Source: Tubiluchus corallicola (lineage: Eukaryota > Priapulida > Priapulimorpha > Priapulimorphida > Tubiluchidae). From it: a stretch of DNA of 64,000 bases. A model generated the notes under the pieces. That model saw only the letters and a list, made by a program, of their open reading frames with translations, made no database searches and was not told the origin of the DNA. Both the position numbers and the translations under genes were made by a program. This document shows positions 1 to 49,959 of this stretch, in pieces (positions within the stretch are counted from its first letter, which is position 1; each line of letters begins with the position of its first letter). The DNA is taken from contig JAQGDQ010000192.1 of assembly GCA_030141605.1 (NCBI GenBank), positions 321,380 through 385,379 on the forward strand, in the 5' to 3' direction.

Positions 1-129
1 CTGCTATTTAGACAAGTTATTTTAAGTCTCAAGGGCATTATATACTAAGCCTTTAAAACCATTCTAATACAGTTATCTGCTAAATGAAAAAAGTAATTAT
101 TTTATAGCACAATTTTTTTTCTTTTGCAG

Positions 130-38726
<38,597 letters not shown>

Positions 38727-39122
38727 AAGTCGCCATTTCACAATGAGTTATAGGAAAATCATTAATATACTTTGACATGTTATGATGTGACAGTTCATAA
38801 ACACGTGATATGGTAACACTTGCGTCCGTTGAATTGTTAAAAGTTACATAATAGAACAAAGCCATACAAGGTTATCACGGTTAATTAAAACGAAATTGCA
38901 CAACTCTTATCAATTCTGCACATGATAAATGAGCCTTTTATACTTAGCTTTTGTTCTTTATCATGATTTAGACAATTACCAGCTTTTAATCTAGAATTAT
39001 TTTAGACCTTATTAACAAATGTATGTAGGTATCTCTTCAAAAGTTGTTTTTAGTCACTGAAAAAGCCACCCAGTTTCCTGATTAAAATGACCCAAACTGT
39101 TACCAAGTCCTAATATGGGCTA

Positions 39123-39128
39123 AATAAA
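39123..39128 (+). terminator. Poly(A) signal, SERCA exon 26 form (proximal)
   Basis: AATAAA about 400 nt after the exon 26 stop; region 38,727-40,130 is otherwise 3' UTR-like without open frames of note. Confidence 0.4.
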
Positions 39129-40103
39129 ATATAAAATAATTAAATGAATATAAATATAATTATATATATTGTGTAAATACAAACTGTTTTGTTTGTTGTT
39201 TTGTAAAGGCTATTATTTATAGTTTGCTACTATTCACAAAAACTGATGTAATTAGGAGAAAGTGTAGGATTTTAATTGCATGGTTAGTTTAATATCTTAG
39301 TACATCATGTATATACCTATGAATCTCTAGAATTGGTTCGTCGTTTTGATGGTAACTCGATAGGCCTGTTTGATCGACAGAACGTCGTTTCAACAATAAT
39401 ATTATTTATTTCAGATTTTATTTACATATGCTTTAGGTAATCATGTACATGTAATGTAAAGTGAGTTTTTCAGATTTTGATGTGAACTTTGAACAATTTT
39501 TGCATGTACATTATTGGAGTTCAAGCTGAATGTGTTTTAGTTTCCGAAAGGTTTGAATGCTATTATATCTGTAACCACTTCTTTGTAATCAGGATTGCAA
39601 TGAAAGCTGGTATTTTTAGACCTATTCTACAATTGATTAACCAACCTAGGACGCACCTGCTAACAGCAGACAAATATTAAATTATAATACACATTGTAAA
39701 GCGTTTGAATTGGCTCAAGCCTGTGGTTTGTTATACTTTTGCTATAGTAAATTAATGTGTTCATGCTAGTCACACAATAGGCATAGGCAAAAAGTATTAA
39801 CCACTAAGCAATGTTGAAAAAACCTAGCTGTATACTAATTTAGATCTAGCAGATGTAGCAGCATAACTTTTTCAATTTAAAGCTGCACACTGTATAGAAG
39901 TTTAGGTAGTTTAAGTTAATTATTTTCAGAGCTCTTGCCTTTGTTTTTAATGTCACAAATTGTGTTCAAGTCGTCACTGAATCACCTTGAAAAATGCACA
40001 TTATTCATTATGAAAGTTTACTTGATAAGAGATGCACAGCATTACATTTACTGTTAAATATTTCTGTGATTCTTCCCATTGTTTATGGTGTTTTTCATTA
40101 TCT

Positions 40104-40109
40104 AATAAA
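40104..40109 (+). terminator. Poly(A) signal, SERCA exon 26 form (distal)
   Basis: AATAAA followed by G/T-rich GTTGGTTGTGG, 1.4 kb after the stop. Probably the right end of the SERCA transcript unit. Confidence 0.5.
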
Positions 40110-40471
40110 GAAGTTGGTTGTGGATTAACCGTTTCTTCATTTTTTATTGTATCAGAAAAATGATGAATGCGAGGTGATGATCTGCATGAAACTCATGATA
40201 TTCCACAACATAAGACTGTGCTTGATACGCAACATAAGCAGAACTTCTCAAACACCAGAGAAGGAACTGATTTCCTTGCACATAATCCTTGTTTAGTTTC
40301 CACAAACAAACAGCAATTAATCACCATGGAATAGCCTGATTCATCTTACTAATCAAATGCCATATGGCAATTCACCGTCTACAGATGAAACTTGGTAAGC
40401 TGCATTCTGGAGGAAGGCAGTTCATATGACCACATTAATACGAACCTGTGCTCCATTCTGACTTTTTTGCA

Positions 40472-40477
40472 TTTATT
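40472..40477 (-). terminator. Poly(A) signal candidate for TMTC4 (distal)
   Basis: TTTATT on the + strand is AATAAA on the minus strand, 1.1 kb past the TMTC4 stop; a second copy lies at 40,576-40,581. Transcripts of the two genes would end within about 400 bp of each other. Confidence 0.35.
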
Positions 40478-40575
40478 TGTTTTAATTTGCTACATATGAT
40501 TGTCAGTTGAACAAATGAAATTAGCAAAATAAAATTAGGCAAGACTTTCTTAGATATAATAGTTTTGATATGCCA

Positions 40576-40581
40576 TTTATT
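40576..40581 (-). terminator. Poly(A) signal candidate for TMTC4 (proximal)
   Basis: AATAAA on the minus strand about 1 kb downstream of the stop codon; the 3' UTR would span about 40,560-41,569. Confidence 0.35.
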
Positions 40582-41144
40582 TTGAACTCTGACACAAAAC
40601 ACAGGTACAAGATTAACAAATCTCTGCAACACTCTCTAAACATGTAAACACAAGGAACTACAGGATTAACATTAGTAAAATAAAATAATGCTTGATGCCA
40701 TTAAGACTCAGTAATTATAATACATTGTGCTAGCTTTCAGTCTTTAGCTCTTTACTAGTATTGAAATAATCAATTACTGAAAACACAAACTGGCTATAAG
40801 CATAATTCAAAAACCTAATAAACTGCATTATACCTGAGTGGTCACAGAGCAAGGTTAAGCAATGCCGAGTCATAAAAGTTTCACCCGCCATAAAAGTACA
40901 GTATTTCAACATCCTTGATAATGAGATAGATTCCAGCCCCGCCCACACCTATTTCCATTAAGTTGGTCTAGAATTGAGTGCAGAAGCGTATAGAACAAAA
41001 TTAAAAACATGCGTCATTTAATAAAATAATTACATACGTTCAAAGTAGCAATGACTGAAAGTTTGGTACAATAGAATATACTGTACTGAAAATCAATGAC
41101 ATTCTCATTTTTGGTACTTCAATGTATGCAGAATGTGCAATACA

Positions 41145-41164
41145 CTATATATATATATATATAC
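41145..41164. repeat. (AT)n microsatellite
   Basis: About ten AT dinucleotides in the inferred TMTC4 3' UTR. Confidence 0.9.
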
Positions 41165-41569
41165 AATGAAATACCTTTGTTTTATAACAGTTAGTGCTAT
41201 GTTATTATTTTCCTAATCCACACACATTCTTTCATTGTATAATTAAAAAATACAGTTAGGTAATTAAGCTTGTATAGTATCTTTTGGAGAAATAATTTTG
41301 ATGAGGCAGCCAGTAACTTGGAGTCTCTATCAGTTCAAGGTCAAAACAGATCAAAACTGGAAAACTGGCTTTTGATGAGTGATGGTGGTGGTGCAAAGTT
41401 GGCTTGCAGCAGGTCGTCTAAAAGCTGCAGGGAAATGAACTTAACTGTTCACTTGAATAAGCCGATGCCAAAATCCGATGTCATTTGAAGACCACCAGAA
41501 GAAAAAATGGAAAATGAATCATACACAGTAACACTACCTACAGCAGTAATTAGTATCAGAATGTTGATA

Positions 41570-42109
41570 TTAGCTATCCTCGCTTTCTCTTATTAGTCTA
41601 ATGAGCTTTACCAGATTTTGCTGTGTCTGCTCCAATGTCGGATTCAGCTCTAGAGCTCTCTGGTAAGCTCTATGTGCATCATCGACTCGTTTCCACCGGT
41701 GGTACAATACACCAAGGTTACCCCAATAGTTGCCATTTAGTTCATCTGCATTGATAGCTACCAAAAAATGTTTTTCAGCTTCAGAATATTTTTCTAGCTT
41801 TCCTAAGATGTTTCCAAGATGAAAATGAATAGACGATGCTTCAGGAAGTACCCGGAGTGCTTTCCTCGCAATGTTCTCAGCATCTTGCAGCGAGCCATTT
41901 TTTTCTAGCATGACAATCATGTTATTCCAAGCATTAACGTGACTTGGACGCAGTTGTGTAGCATTTGTCCATGCATTCAATGCTTTCTGATGCTGCTGTT
42001 TCTCAAGATATAGGTTGCCAAGGTTGTAATAGCAGTCAGAATAGTTGCGTCGGTGCTTAAGGGCAATGATGTAACTCAGTTCGGCTTCTTCATATTTCCC
42101 CAAGCTGGT
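41570..42109 (-). CDS. TMTC4: TMTC4 exon 3 (C-terminal TPR repeats)
   Basis: On the minus strand, acceptor tttgctttag then TSLGKYEEAELSYIIALKHR, several 34-residue TPR units (CYYNLGNLYLE, AWNNMIVMLEKNG, IHFHLGNILGKLEKYSEAE, YWGNLGVLYHRW) and a TAA stop at 41,570-41,572. 179 residues, phase 0 entry. Confidence 0.96.
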   Translation of the reverse strand, partial: TSLGKYEEAELSYIIALKHRRNYSDCYYNLGNLYLEKQQHQKALNAWTNATQLRPSHVNAWNNMIVMLEKNGSLQDAENIARKALRVLPEASSIHFHLGNILGKLEKYSEAEKHFLVAINADELNGNYWGNLGVLYHRWKRVDDAHRAYQRALELNPTLEQTQQNLVKLIRLIRESEDS

Positions 42110-45100
42110 CTAAAGCAAAAGCATTCATTAAAATTACAAAAATGCATCAAATATTCATCTAGAAAGTTAAAATTAGGAATAAAATTGAAAATTCACATAT
42201 CTTTCTACGGATCAGAGTGGGAAATTATACCAATTTGGCATCTAACAGGATCAGCATACCTTATGGGTTGGTGATTTTATGTTAACACTTTTTACTAGCA
42301 TCATAATGTAATTTTTTATTCATATTTTTCATGAGATTTCATGATCTTTATGATAACTGAAAGTGATTTTGTCATAATTTAGTAAGATTCTTAATGTGTT
42401 ATTCATTTATTTTGTACATTTTGTTTTACATTGATAATATTTAATTTACATATTGTAGTGAGCTTATAAACAATAAATTCTAACTGTAATTGTGACTGTG
42501 ACTGTGTTATAAAAAAACAATAATGTGTTCCCTCGCTAGTTTGTGGGTCGTTTGTCGCGGACTCGCTGTTTCCCGGGTTTTCAAAAATATTAATGTAAAA
42601 CATTTATCGCGGTATTTCGCTGTTTCCCGGGTTTTCCAAAATATTAATGTAAAACATTTATCGCGGTATTTTCGCTGTTTCGTGGGTTTTTGCAGTGCTC
42701 TGTCTAAAGTATTTTTGCACATGCGTAGTACGTATTGTATAGATTTGATGAATTTTGCATAAAAAATTACAAAATGAACAAAAATATATTAAAAATAAGA
42801 TAAAAACAAAAAGAATATTATAAAAGTGTGGGGAGGGTTTATAAAGACTTAAAATAATGTATAACTTACTAAAATAAGTATAGCGTCCCTACTTCGCGGA
42901 AATTCGCTTATTGCGGGTGGGCTTGGAACGGAACACCCGCGATAAGTGAGGGAACACTGTACAGAAGATGCATCGAAAATTTCATCTTTATAGGTGTACA
43001 GCTTTTGTACGCTTCTCAAGCAACATTTGATATGTGTGTGTGCTTTCATAGCAAAATCGTCCATAAGTCGGCTATTAAGCTTTTCTAGCTATTCACATAT
43101 CTTGAATCTCCATTTCATGAGGATCATTTTGATACTAAGCTTATTGCTCTATATAGTTTCTAAGCTGAGATAATCCACGTTGAAGTTGAAGTGCATGCTA
43201 CGCACTGAAAAACATAATCTTGAGAAAAAATTTGCCATTGTTTTTTGTCGTATTTGTACAAAACCCTTAGCAACCGCACAAATGTTGGTTGCTATGGACT
43301 TTGCAAGAACACGTGAAAGTTATGTTTAAATCTAGTAGATGGCTCTTCCTGACGAAAATCTGGGCTTGGCAACAGTAAAAACCCGAAGCAAAATGACAGC
43401 TTCCGGGAGCTATAATCAGAGTTTGAAAACACAAGTTTTTTACAATTGCAGTACTAGTTTCTAGCCAAAAACGAGGGCACGGGTTATAAAATTAAATTTT
43501 TAGCATTTTTTGAACAATTTCTTGATAATTTTATGCTAGAATATAAAGGTCCAGTATATTTAGCATTTGTTTTTATAAAAAACAGAAAATTGACATTAGA
43601 TCAAATTTTTTATGCATTCTACTTTTAAGCATCACAACGTAGCTTTAACTATGCCGACTTGTGGACGGTTTTGGTATGCAAGCACACATATCATATCCTG
43701 CTGGCTCATCTTAGAAACCAGAGCCATTGGTTTCAGTGGATGAATCACGAACTGGTTTATTACTTTACACAGGTTATCATTTTCTTGCATTATATTCTTT
43801 TCAGCAAGCAGGAGCCAAAAGGAACAACATTACTGCTAACAAATAACTATGTAATTTTAACCTGCACAACCTGTGTAAGCAGATTAAAGATGGTCCACAT
43901 GCTTAGCGAAAGATGAAAAACAAAAGGATGCAACATATAGTAGTTTCAAAATTGCAACCAGGACTATAAGTCCACTCGGCAATTACTGAGTGTTATCAGA
44001 GGCATTTGGAAATACAGTATACTCCACTTAATAAATCCACAATGATGCTGATGCAAGCTAAATGGATTTATTAAGCGGCTGGATTTATAAACTGAAGAGA
44101 ACATTAAGTAGCATTTTATGTTAATACAGTGGACGTAATTTATTTATTAAACCAATTCTCTTAACACACATTAAAAAAGTTTTTAAGTAAAGTGCAATAA
44201 TTTATTAGCATTCGTAATATTAAAGTAATTCGCGTAAAGTATGTATTATTTAACAGTGGTAGCATTAGCTTTTATATGTGACAAAATGCTTGCTAAGCTA
44301 AAAAATGCAATACATGTAATTTTAAAGTCAGCATTGATTCACTGAATATTCATTTATTTGAGTCATTAACATTCTTGCAGTTACGCTGGTTTGTCAGTTA
44401 AAATCGGCGTTTTAGTTCAGCCTAATTGCATGTATGTGCAAAAGGAATATGCAGTAGACTATTTACACAGCAGATAAGTTTGAATTCGAAACGTATCCAG
44501 TGTGGTCTATTTTAGTAGACATTTTATCGAAGACATGATTGAATGACTTGCGTGAATTTGAAGCGCAATCACTGTTCTACAGTCCACAGAGTGCTCAGTG
44601 TTTCCAGTGTGGCACTTCAGCAGCTGATATAGTTATGTTTGGTTCAAATTCACTATCGTCAAGTTGAAACGCAGCCCATATGTTTGGTCTTACATCACAG
44701 TTTCATTGTCTTCACAGCGCGCAAAGTGTATTCAAAGATTTATAAAGCGAAGTTTGGATTTAATAAATGGCAACTTTTAGTAGGTTAATGTACTATACAG
44801 TTCCGTTCCAGCAATAGTTGCAACAATACGCGGCTGGATTTAACAAATGGAGCTTTTAGTATGTTAATGTATTATATAGTACCATTCCAGCAATACTGAC
44901 AACAATAAGTGCCTTCTACTGTATAACTTGAACAAATAAACAGATGCAAGATCCTACAACATAATCATAACTGAACTATCTTTTCAATATCCTAATCGGG
45001 GTAGAAGCTCTGGCATTTTATGTGACAATACTTTGATAGGATATACAGTTGCTTTACCTAGCAGCAGAATGCACTAACTGTTGTGACTATGAAGTTCTTT

Positions 45101-48090
45101 TATGTGACAAAAATGATATATTTATTTTTCTTAATGAAATGGTAGCGTGTATCCTACACACAACTACGTGTATGCATTGGTCTGCATCTATTGTTCAGTC
45201 ACTATTGCTCTGCATCTGTCTAGCATTTTGCTCCCACTAGGGAGAACATATATCAGTTGTAAAACTGTCTGTTTCAAACCTAATTCCATGTTACATCTTC
45301 AATAAAATTATGTTTAAACCAAGTACCTGTATAATGCCAAGATTCATCCAACCAGCTGCAAACGAAGGTCGTAGTTCCACAGCTCGTTTCAATAGCTGCT
45401 CTGCCTCTTGTTCTTTGCCCATGTCTTTAAGCAAATTTCCAAGATTATTAAGTGCTTGATCGTACTGTGGATTGAGCAAAATTGCGTTCCGATACCTGTT
45501 TATCGCTACTTCAGTGTTTCCTAGAAAGACAAAACAAAATAAAAATAACAATGAGTTTAGAATTTGACACAACTTACTTATTGAAGTAGAAAATTGGAAT
45601 TCTAATATTGAGCGCAGGAACATACTTTCTCACTAAATAGAGACTGTAAGCGTGTGATACCGAGCGCGTTGATTCATATGACTTTTTTGTTTACAATCTA
45701 TCGCACATTACGTAATTTGATAATAAATATTAGGTATAGGGCCTCCTAACTTAAAATTTCTGTCATCAAACTTCAAAAAATTGGAGACCCTACTGGTGGC
45801 TTTTGGAGAGAATGGAATAACTGTAAAAACTCAACTCTGAAAAAATACTGAAAGTTCTCATTTTTTTACATTCGATTCTGAATCATACAAGCTGCAACCA
45901 GTGTTCATGATAGGGCCTTTTCAAACTGGATGGTTCTGGCAACACAGGAACCTTATCAAGGCTATACCTCTAAGATGAACTGGCTGAAGTATCTTAACAA
46001 TGTTTGGACTATGCCGTATCTTAACGTCTGTATCTAAACATCATTACGTGCACGAGTGTACAGCCTCCCTCCAAGAAGTAAACAGCCAGAATCAGGATAA
46101 CAAATGAGATCGTCCAAAGTGAGAATCAGAGCAGTTGTACCCATCCATTAAATGACCAACCCCAAAGCAGGTTGTGCTATTTTTAACTTCCGTCGACAAA
46201 TACGTTCAAATTGCGCTTTGAAGGACACAAGGTTTACAAATAAAAAATTACCTTACCTGCATCACCAGCAACTTTGCCAATGTTGTAATGAACTTTCGCA
46301 TTGAGAGGACACACTCTCTCCCCAGATATAAAAAGCAGCTCCTCCGACCTCCAATCCATGTTACGTTGTAATGTTCTTGTGGTATGCGCGGCAAGTAATA
46401 TGAGCACACAGACTTGGACCATAACTGACAACTTAGGTCTGCTAGTACCTGAAACCACAACTTCATTGGAAAGTGCTTGTTTTCCATAAAAATCATCATT
46501 CTGTTCCAACTCCAAAACGTTATTATTTTGTAGTGCTGCTGCTGGCAATTGCTGCCAGTCCTCATGGCAGAAAAATAGCTTTCTTATGCCAAGAATGAGC
46601 AGAAGAATGAAGCCAAAACTTGGAATATACAAAACCCGTTCAGCAATTACAAAACCAACAGTAAAAAATAAGTTCGATGCAGGCAGAAATGGAATAATCA
46701 GAAAAGCAAGTGACATCACCAGTAATCGACCAGTTCTGTGGTTAATCGCTGATATACTAACCCATATTAGGCCACCACATGCGGTCGAAAATATGACAAC
46801 AAAAAACAAACGCACATCCAAAATGTGTCTTATAAGTGGAACACAACCCATGGACCAGTCAAAACACAGCCAGGATGGGTTGATGAGCAACCAGCAGTTT
46901 ATGGCATAAATATAAATATGGTTGATAACTCTCATTATGATATTATTAATAAATGCTGGCGGATTGTCCCATTCCTCAAATTGTGGCAATGATGTACCCA
47001 TAACTTGTATTCTCAGAAATAGCATAGCAACAGAAGAAACCAGCAAAAGTGATATGCGCTGAAAGAAGCTTTTTCTCCATTTATCTTGCACACTATGTTT
47101 GGGACTGTGTTTAGGTGTCGAAGTAGGCGTGTGCAGTGGCGTTCCAGTCGATCGTTTACCTGCTTGGTTTCTACTGTTATTGTTCATCTTGTCCAAAATC
47201 ATTGACCATAATGAATGTAAAAAAATTTCCAATTGCAACAATGGGCTCACAATTTTTACTTTGCACACAACAATTATGTCATAGATAATACAAACACAGA
47301 TCACTGTTATGCCTTGTTCTTTGCACAGCATTGACAGCAGGCTAAATAGGATACACAAGAAAAGCCATTTAACAGAAAATTTCTGTGGCCTGGTATGCTC
47401 TCCTGTTGAATATTCAAAGAGTACATTACAGCTCTTTGCATAACTTAAGAAAGCAGCAAAGAAGAAGGCTGCACTGAGTAATTCAGCCCTCCCAACCACA
47501 CCAGCTACACTTTCTGTGTGAATCGGGTGAACAGCAAATAAAAATGACCCCAGAAGGGATAATCTCGGAGCGGTAAAAATCCTTTGTTTTGATATCAAAT
47601 CATACTGCAGCCCACCAAGAATGATACTAAAAACTTGCAAGCACAAAATACACACTATTCCATGTATCAGAACATTAGTAACATGAAAGCCCCGTGGGTG
47701 AAACCCACCACTTAAATAATAATTCAAGCGAAACGTCAATATGGTTAGTGGTCGGTATGATTTGTGGCTTGTGCTCAGGTCGATTCTCGTACCCCAAAAG
47801 TCATTTTGAAAAAGTCTGTAAAGTGGAGATTCTCCTTTTACATCACCATTGTAAACAATCGCTTCTTGGTCATCAAATGCAAACTGTCCAGGAACAGTAT
47901 TCCAATAAGCAGCTACTGCAACAAGAAACGTGGCTACAGATGCACAATGAAAGCTGCTAAACAATGGAAAGGAAGAAGATCGACCTTGGACATCTTCTAA
48001 AGCAGTGTCAGTACTGAACTCCACATTGTTTGGCCATGTATGATGGTATGCTTTCAAGCCCATTTGTTGTTTTCGCTGATGTACAAGCAT
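41570..48090 (-). CDS. TMTC4: TMTC4-like ER O-mannosyltransferase-family protein (three coding exons, 855 aa)
   Basis: TMTC1-4 are multi-pass ER membrane proteins with luminal TPR repeats, which O-mannosylate cadherin-type domains. Seen: FDDQEAI at residues 72-78 (the acidic pair of the GT-C fold), NDFWGTR then SHKSYRPLTILTFRLNYYLS (96-126), FAVHPIHTESVAGVVGRAEL (185-204), LCKEQGITV (255-263), the DUF1736 region with WLLINPSWLCFDWSMG (400-415) and PFLPASNLFFTVGFVIAERV (467-486), then CPLNAKVHYNIG and TPR units over exons 2-3. SGGFHPRGFHV and CPLNAKVHYNIG match TMTC4 rather than TMTC1-3. Start taken at 48,090, because an acceptor (tttttag) lies only four bases upstream. Tail-to-tail neighbour of SERCA. 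Confidence 0.95.
42523..42959. mobile_element. Non-autonomous mariner/pogo-like element with TA target site
   Basis: Ends read ATGTGTTCCCTCGCT on the left and, inverted, CAGTGTTCCCTCACTTATCG on the right, each abutting TA. Inside, a unit of about 55 bp (TTTCGCTGTTTCCCGGGTTT ... ATTTATCGCGGTA) is tandemly repeated from about 42,560 to 42,700. The GCGGGTG..TTGG.ACGGAACACCCGCGATAA right end resembles TIRs I know from Tc1/mariner-pogo families. No transposase frame. Confidence 0.75.
44015..44921. mobile_element. Non-autonomous pogo-like element, 907 bp, TA target site
   Basis: Left end CAGTATACTCCACTTAATAA and inverted right end CAGTAGAAGGCACTTATTG, each flanked by TA. CAGTA..CTCCACTTAATAA is typical of pogo/Tigger-type termini. 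Near the right end, a 79-bp unit (GGATTTAAYAAATGG...TTCCAGCAATA) is present twice (about 44,756-44,911), copying the subterminal motif found just inside the left end. No transposase frame. Confidence 0.75.
45327..45520 (-). CDS. TMTC4: TMTC4 exon 2 (TPR repeats)
   Basis: Acceptor gtctttctag, donor gtactt on the minus strand; 194 nt. Encodes NTEVAINRYRNAILLNPQYD, QALNNLGNLLKDMGKEQEAE and ELRPSFAAGWMNLGIIQ: two TPR units. Confidence 0.97.
45521..46256 (-). other. TMTC4 intron 1 (between coding exons)
   Basis: 736 nt with GT/AG ends on the minus strand; nothing else recognised. Confidence 0.7.
46257..48090 (-). CDS. TMTC4: TMTC4 exon 1 (membrane domain), 1,834 nt coding
   Basis: Encodes residues 1-611, i.e. 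the whole multi-pass GT-C and DUF1736 region, in one exon ending at donor gtaagg. Two low-complexity loops enlarge it compared with human TMTC4 (about 741 aa): residues 301-340, with STGTPLHTPTSTPKHSPKHS, and 510-552, rich in Gln and Asn. An upstream in-frame ATG at 48,162 is separated by the acceptor at 48,095-48,096 and probably lies in a 5' UTR intron. Confidence 0.95.
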
Positions 48091-48094
48091 CTCA

Positions 48095-49860
48095 CTAAAA
48101 ATAAAGGTAAAGAAGCCATAAAGGCAATAATAAGAAATCAGACCCTTCAAATTATTACCCACGAAAGGGTTTTGAGATTAAAAGTCATAATTGATGAATA
48201 CTATATTTCTTAGACAGCAAGGACAATCTTGCTAGTGTACCATAATTATGGTTTTTTGGCTCTTATTGCTTACACTAATAATAACTTAATTAAAGTGAAT
48301 TTTAACAATAATTCACTGTGTTGGTAGTGAACACTGACGAAGTGCGCCATGATAAGTGAGCACTGAACATGTACCAGTTCACCTGCTTCCCTGATTAATA
48401 TACCGTTTTGTATTAAGGAGTTTTTGAAAAACAGCCAGCACTAAATCATCATCGAATCACGGCAATGCCCATTGGGTCTAGTTGTCTACTACAGAAACTA
48501 GACAGGTAGAATTATAAGTGCAAAATAAAACAGCGAGCAGCGAAAATGTTCAGTTGTTGGCAGTATGGTAAGTCTTTGCAACAATTGGCCAACTGCAACA
48601 TCTTTTTTCCGTCTTGGATAACGGTGCAATATAGTTGCTTGGGCGCGAAGGATCAGTGAAATTAATACACACAAAATCAACAGCTTCATTGCAGTATGTA
48701 CTTTGCAAGCATCAATAATAGTAGTGCAGTGATGGCGAGAACTTTGGCCTATTCGGTGCTTAAGTTAAATCTAACTTAACATAACCTAATCTAACCTAAA
48801 ATTAATAGTCTCTTGTGTGTGAACTATAGCACAGGGGAAATTCATCGACTTGCCTGTCCAAGCCTAATAAAAACCTAGTTGAGCAAATCCACTGAGTTAA
48901 ATGTTTGTAAATTAAGTTACCCCTGCAGACCTATAAACACAAAACAATGGCACAACGCAAGACATACAGCACAAAAATAAGAATTCTGGAAGATGCAGAA
49001 AGGAGTGTAAAAGCTTCATACAGCAGTGCAGTTACAACAAATACTGCAACATGTTAACTGGGTGTCTAAGTGTAACTTCTGCTTGACTATGCTTGTTTTC
49101 TTCCTTGTGAAGACAATAAAAATAGATTCATTGTCAACTGCATTGCATTTGCCTTGAGCCATTTGTTCAAATTCCAGTGGATGCAGTTGCTTTTTTACAG
49201 CACCGTTCTTATCCGGCAAAGGTCTTGTAAAGGTTGTTTTTCCCTTGATGGACAACAAAAACTGGCTTTTCTACTCCCAACATAACCAGTGACCATGTAC
49301 AAAATTTGTCAGTATACGTTGGTGTACATGCGGAGTGTACAGGTACCCCCAACAACACGTCAATATTTTAAGGTCAAGCTACTGCTCTGTCATCCTTGTA
49401 TCCACATTTGAGTATGTTTGGTGACAAAGCACTTGAAGTTTTCTCGGCTTGTTGGTTAAAGATCATCACCAGGATGATATATCGTGCTCAGTAAGCTTGT
49501 ACTCTATAACAGCTTGGGGTACCATAACAGTGTAGACAGCAAAGAGCTGCCGACAATTAAGAACTAATAGATGGACCAGTGGGCAAGTGATATAACCTAG
49601 AATTTTCCCACTGCTGGATTTCAACTTAAGCACGAGATGGATACTACGTTAGTTTTACGTTACTACTTTCTACGTTCTATGTTCTACGTAATTCTATGGT
49701 CGTAACCTTAAGAAGCTGAACCTCACCATAAAGCAGATTTACCACTGAAGACAAATAAACTCGGAAGCTGTTTCACTGTGGTTATTCTGATATGTAAAAA
49801 TATGTTATTCTGCTAAAAACTCTATGCGATATTATTTATTGTATTAACGTACTCGCTACC
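48095..49860 (-). other. Region upstream of TMTC4
   Basis: Should contain the 5' UTR exon(s) and promoter of TMTC4, which I cannot locate. Contains one small secreted-peptide-like ORF (48,498-48,689) and a short TAACCTAATCTAACCTAA tract near 48,780. Confidence 0.5.
48498..48689 (-). CDS. Small ORF with signal peptide (63 aa), unidentified
   Basis: Starts MKLLILCVLISLILRAQA, a textbook signal peptide with a cleavage-compatible AQA, followed by TILHRYPRRKKDVAVGQLLQ and a tail ending in a second hydrophobic run (FYFALIILPV). RRKK is a possible prohormone cleavage site. Frame is complete from ATG to TAG. It lies 400 bp upstream of TMTC4 coding exon 1 on the same strand, so it could be an upstream ORF, a separate small gene, a first exon, or chance. 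No family recognised. Confidence 0.3.
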   Translation of the reverse strand: MKLLILCVLISLILRAQATILHRYPRRKKDVAVGQLLQRLTILPTTEHFRCSLFYFALIILPV

Positions 49861-49862
49861 GA

Positions 49863-49910
<48 letters not shown>
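49863..49910. repeat. (ATT)n microsatellite
   Basis: About 16 uninterrupted ATT units directly preceding the reverse-transcriptase fragment. Confidence 0.95.
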
Positions 49911-49911
<1 letters not shown>

Positions 49912-49959
49912 TAATTCTTGTTCCCTTTCGAGTGTTTCAATCATTTTCCTCTCGTTTCC

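Larger units (their letters stand above)
42110..45326 (-). other. TMTC4 intron 2
   Basis: 3.2 kb. Hosts two TA-flanked non-autonomous elements (42,523-42,959 and 44,015-44,921). Between them (43,000-44,000) no gene recognised. Confidence 0.6.

Noticed and set aside
42849-43064. 71-codon minus-strand ORF with SP-rich stretch
   Set aside because: Mostly the terminal inverted repeat of the element at 42,523-42,959.
48091-48162. In-frame ATG at 48,162 extending TMTC4 by 24 residues
   Set aside because: A strong acceptor (ctttatttttag) at 48,095-48,096 on the minus strand separates it from the coding exon; the extension is most likely intron sequence.
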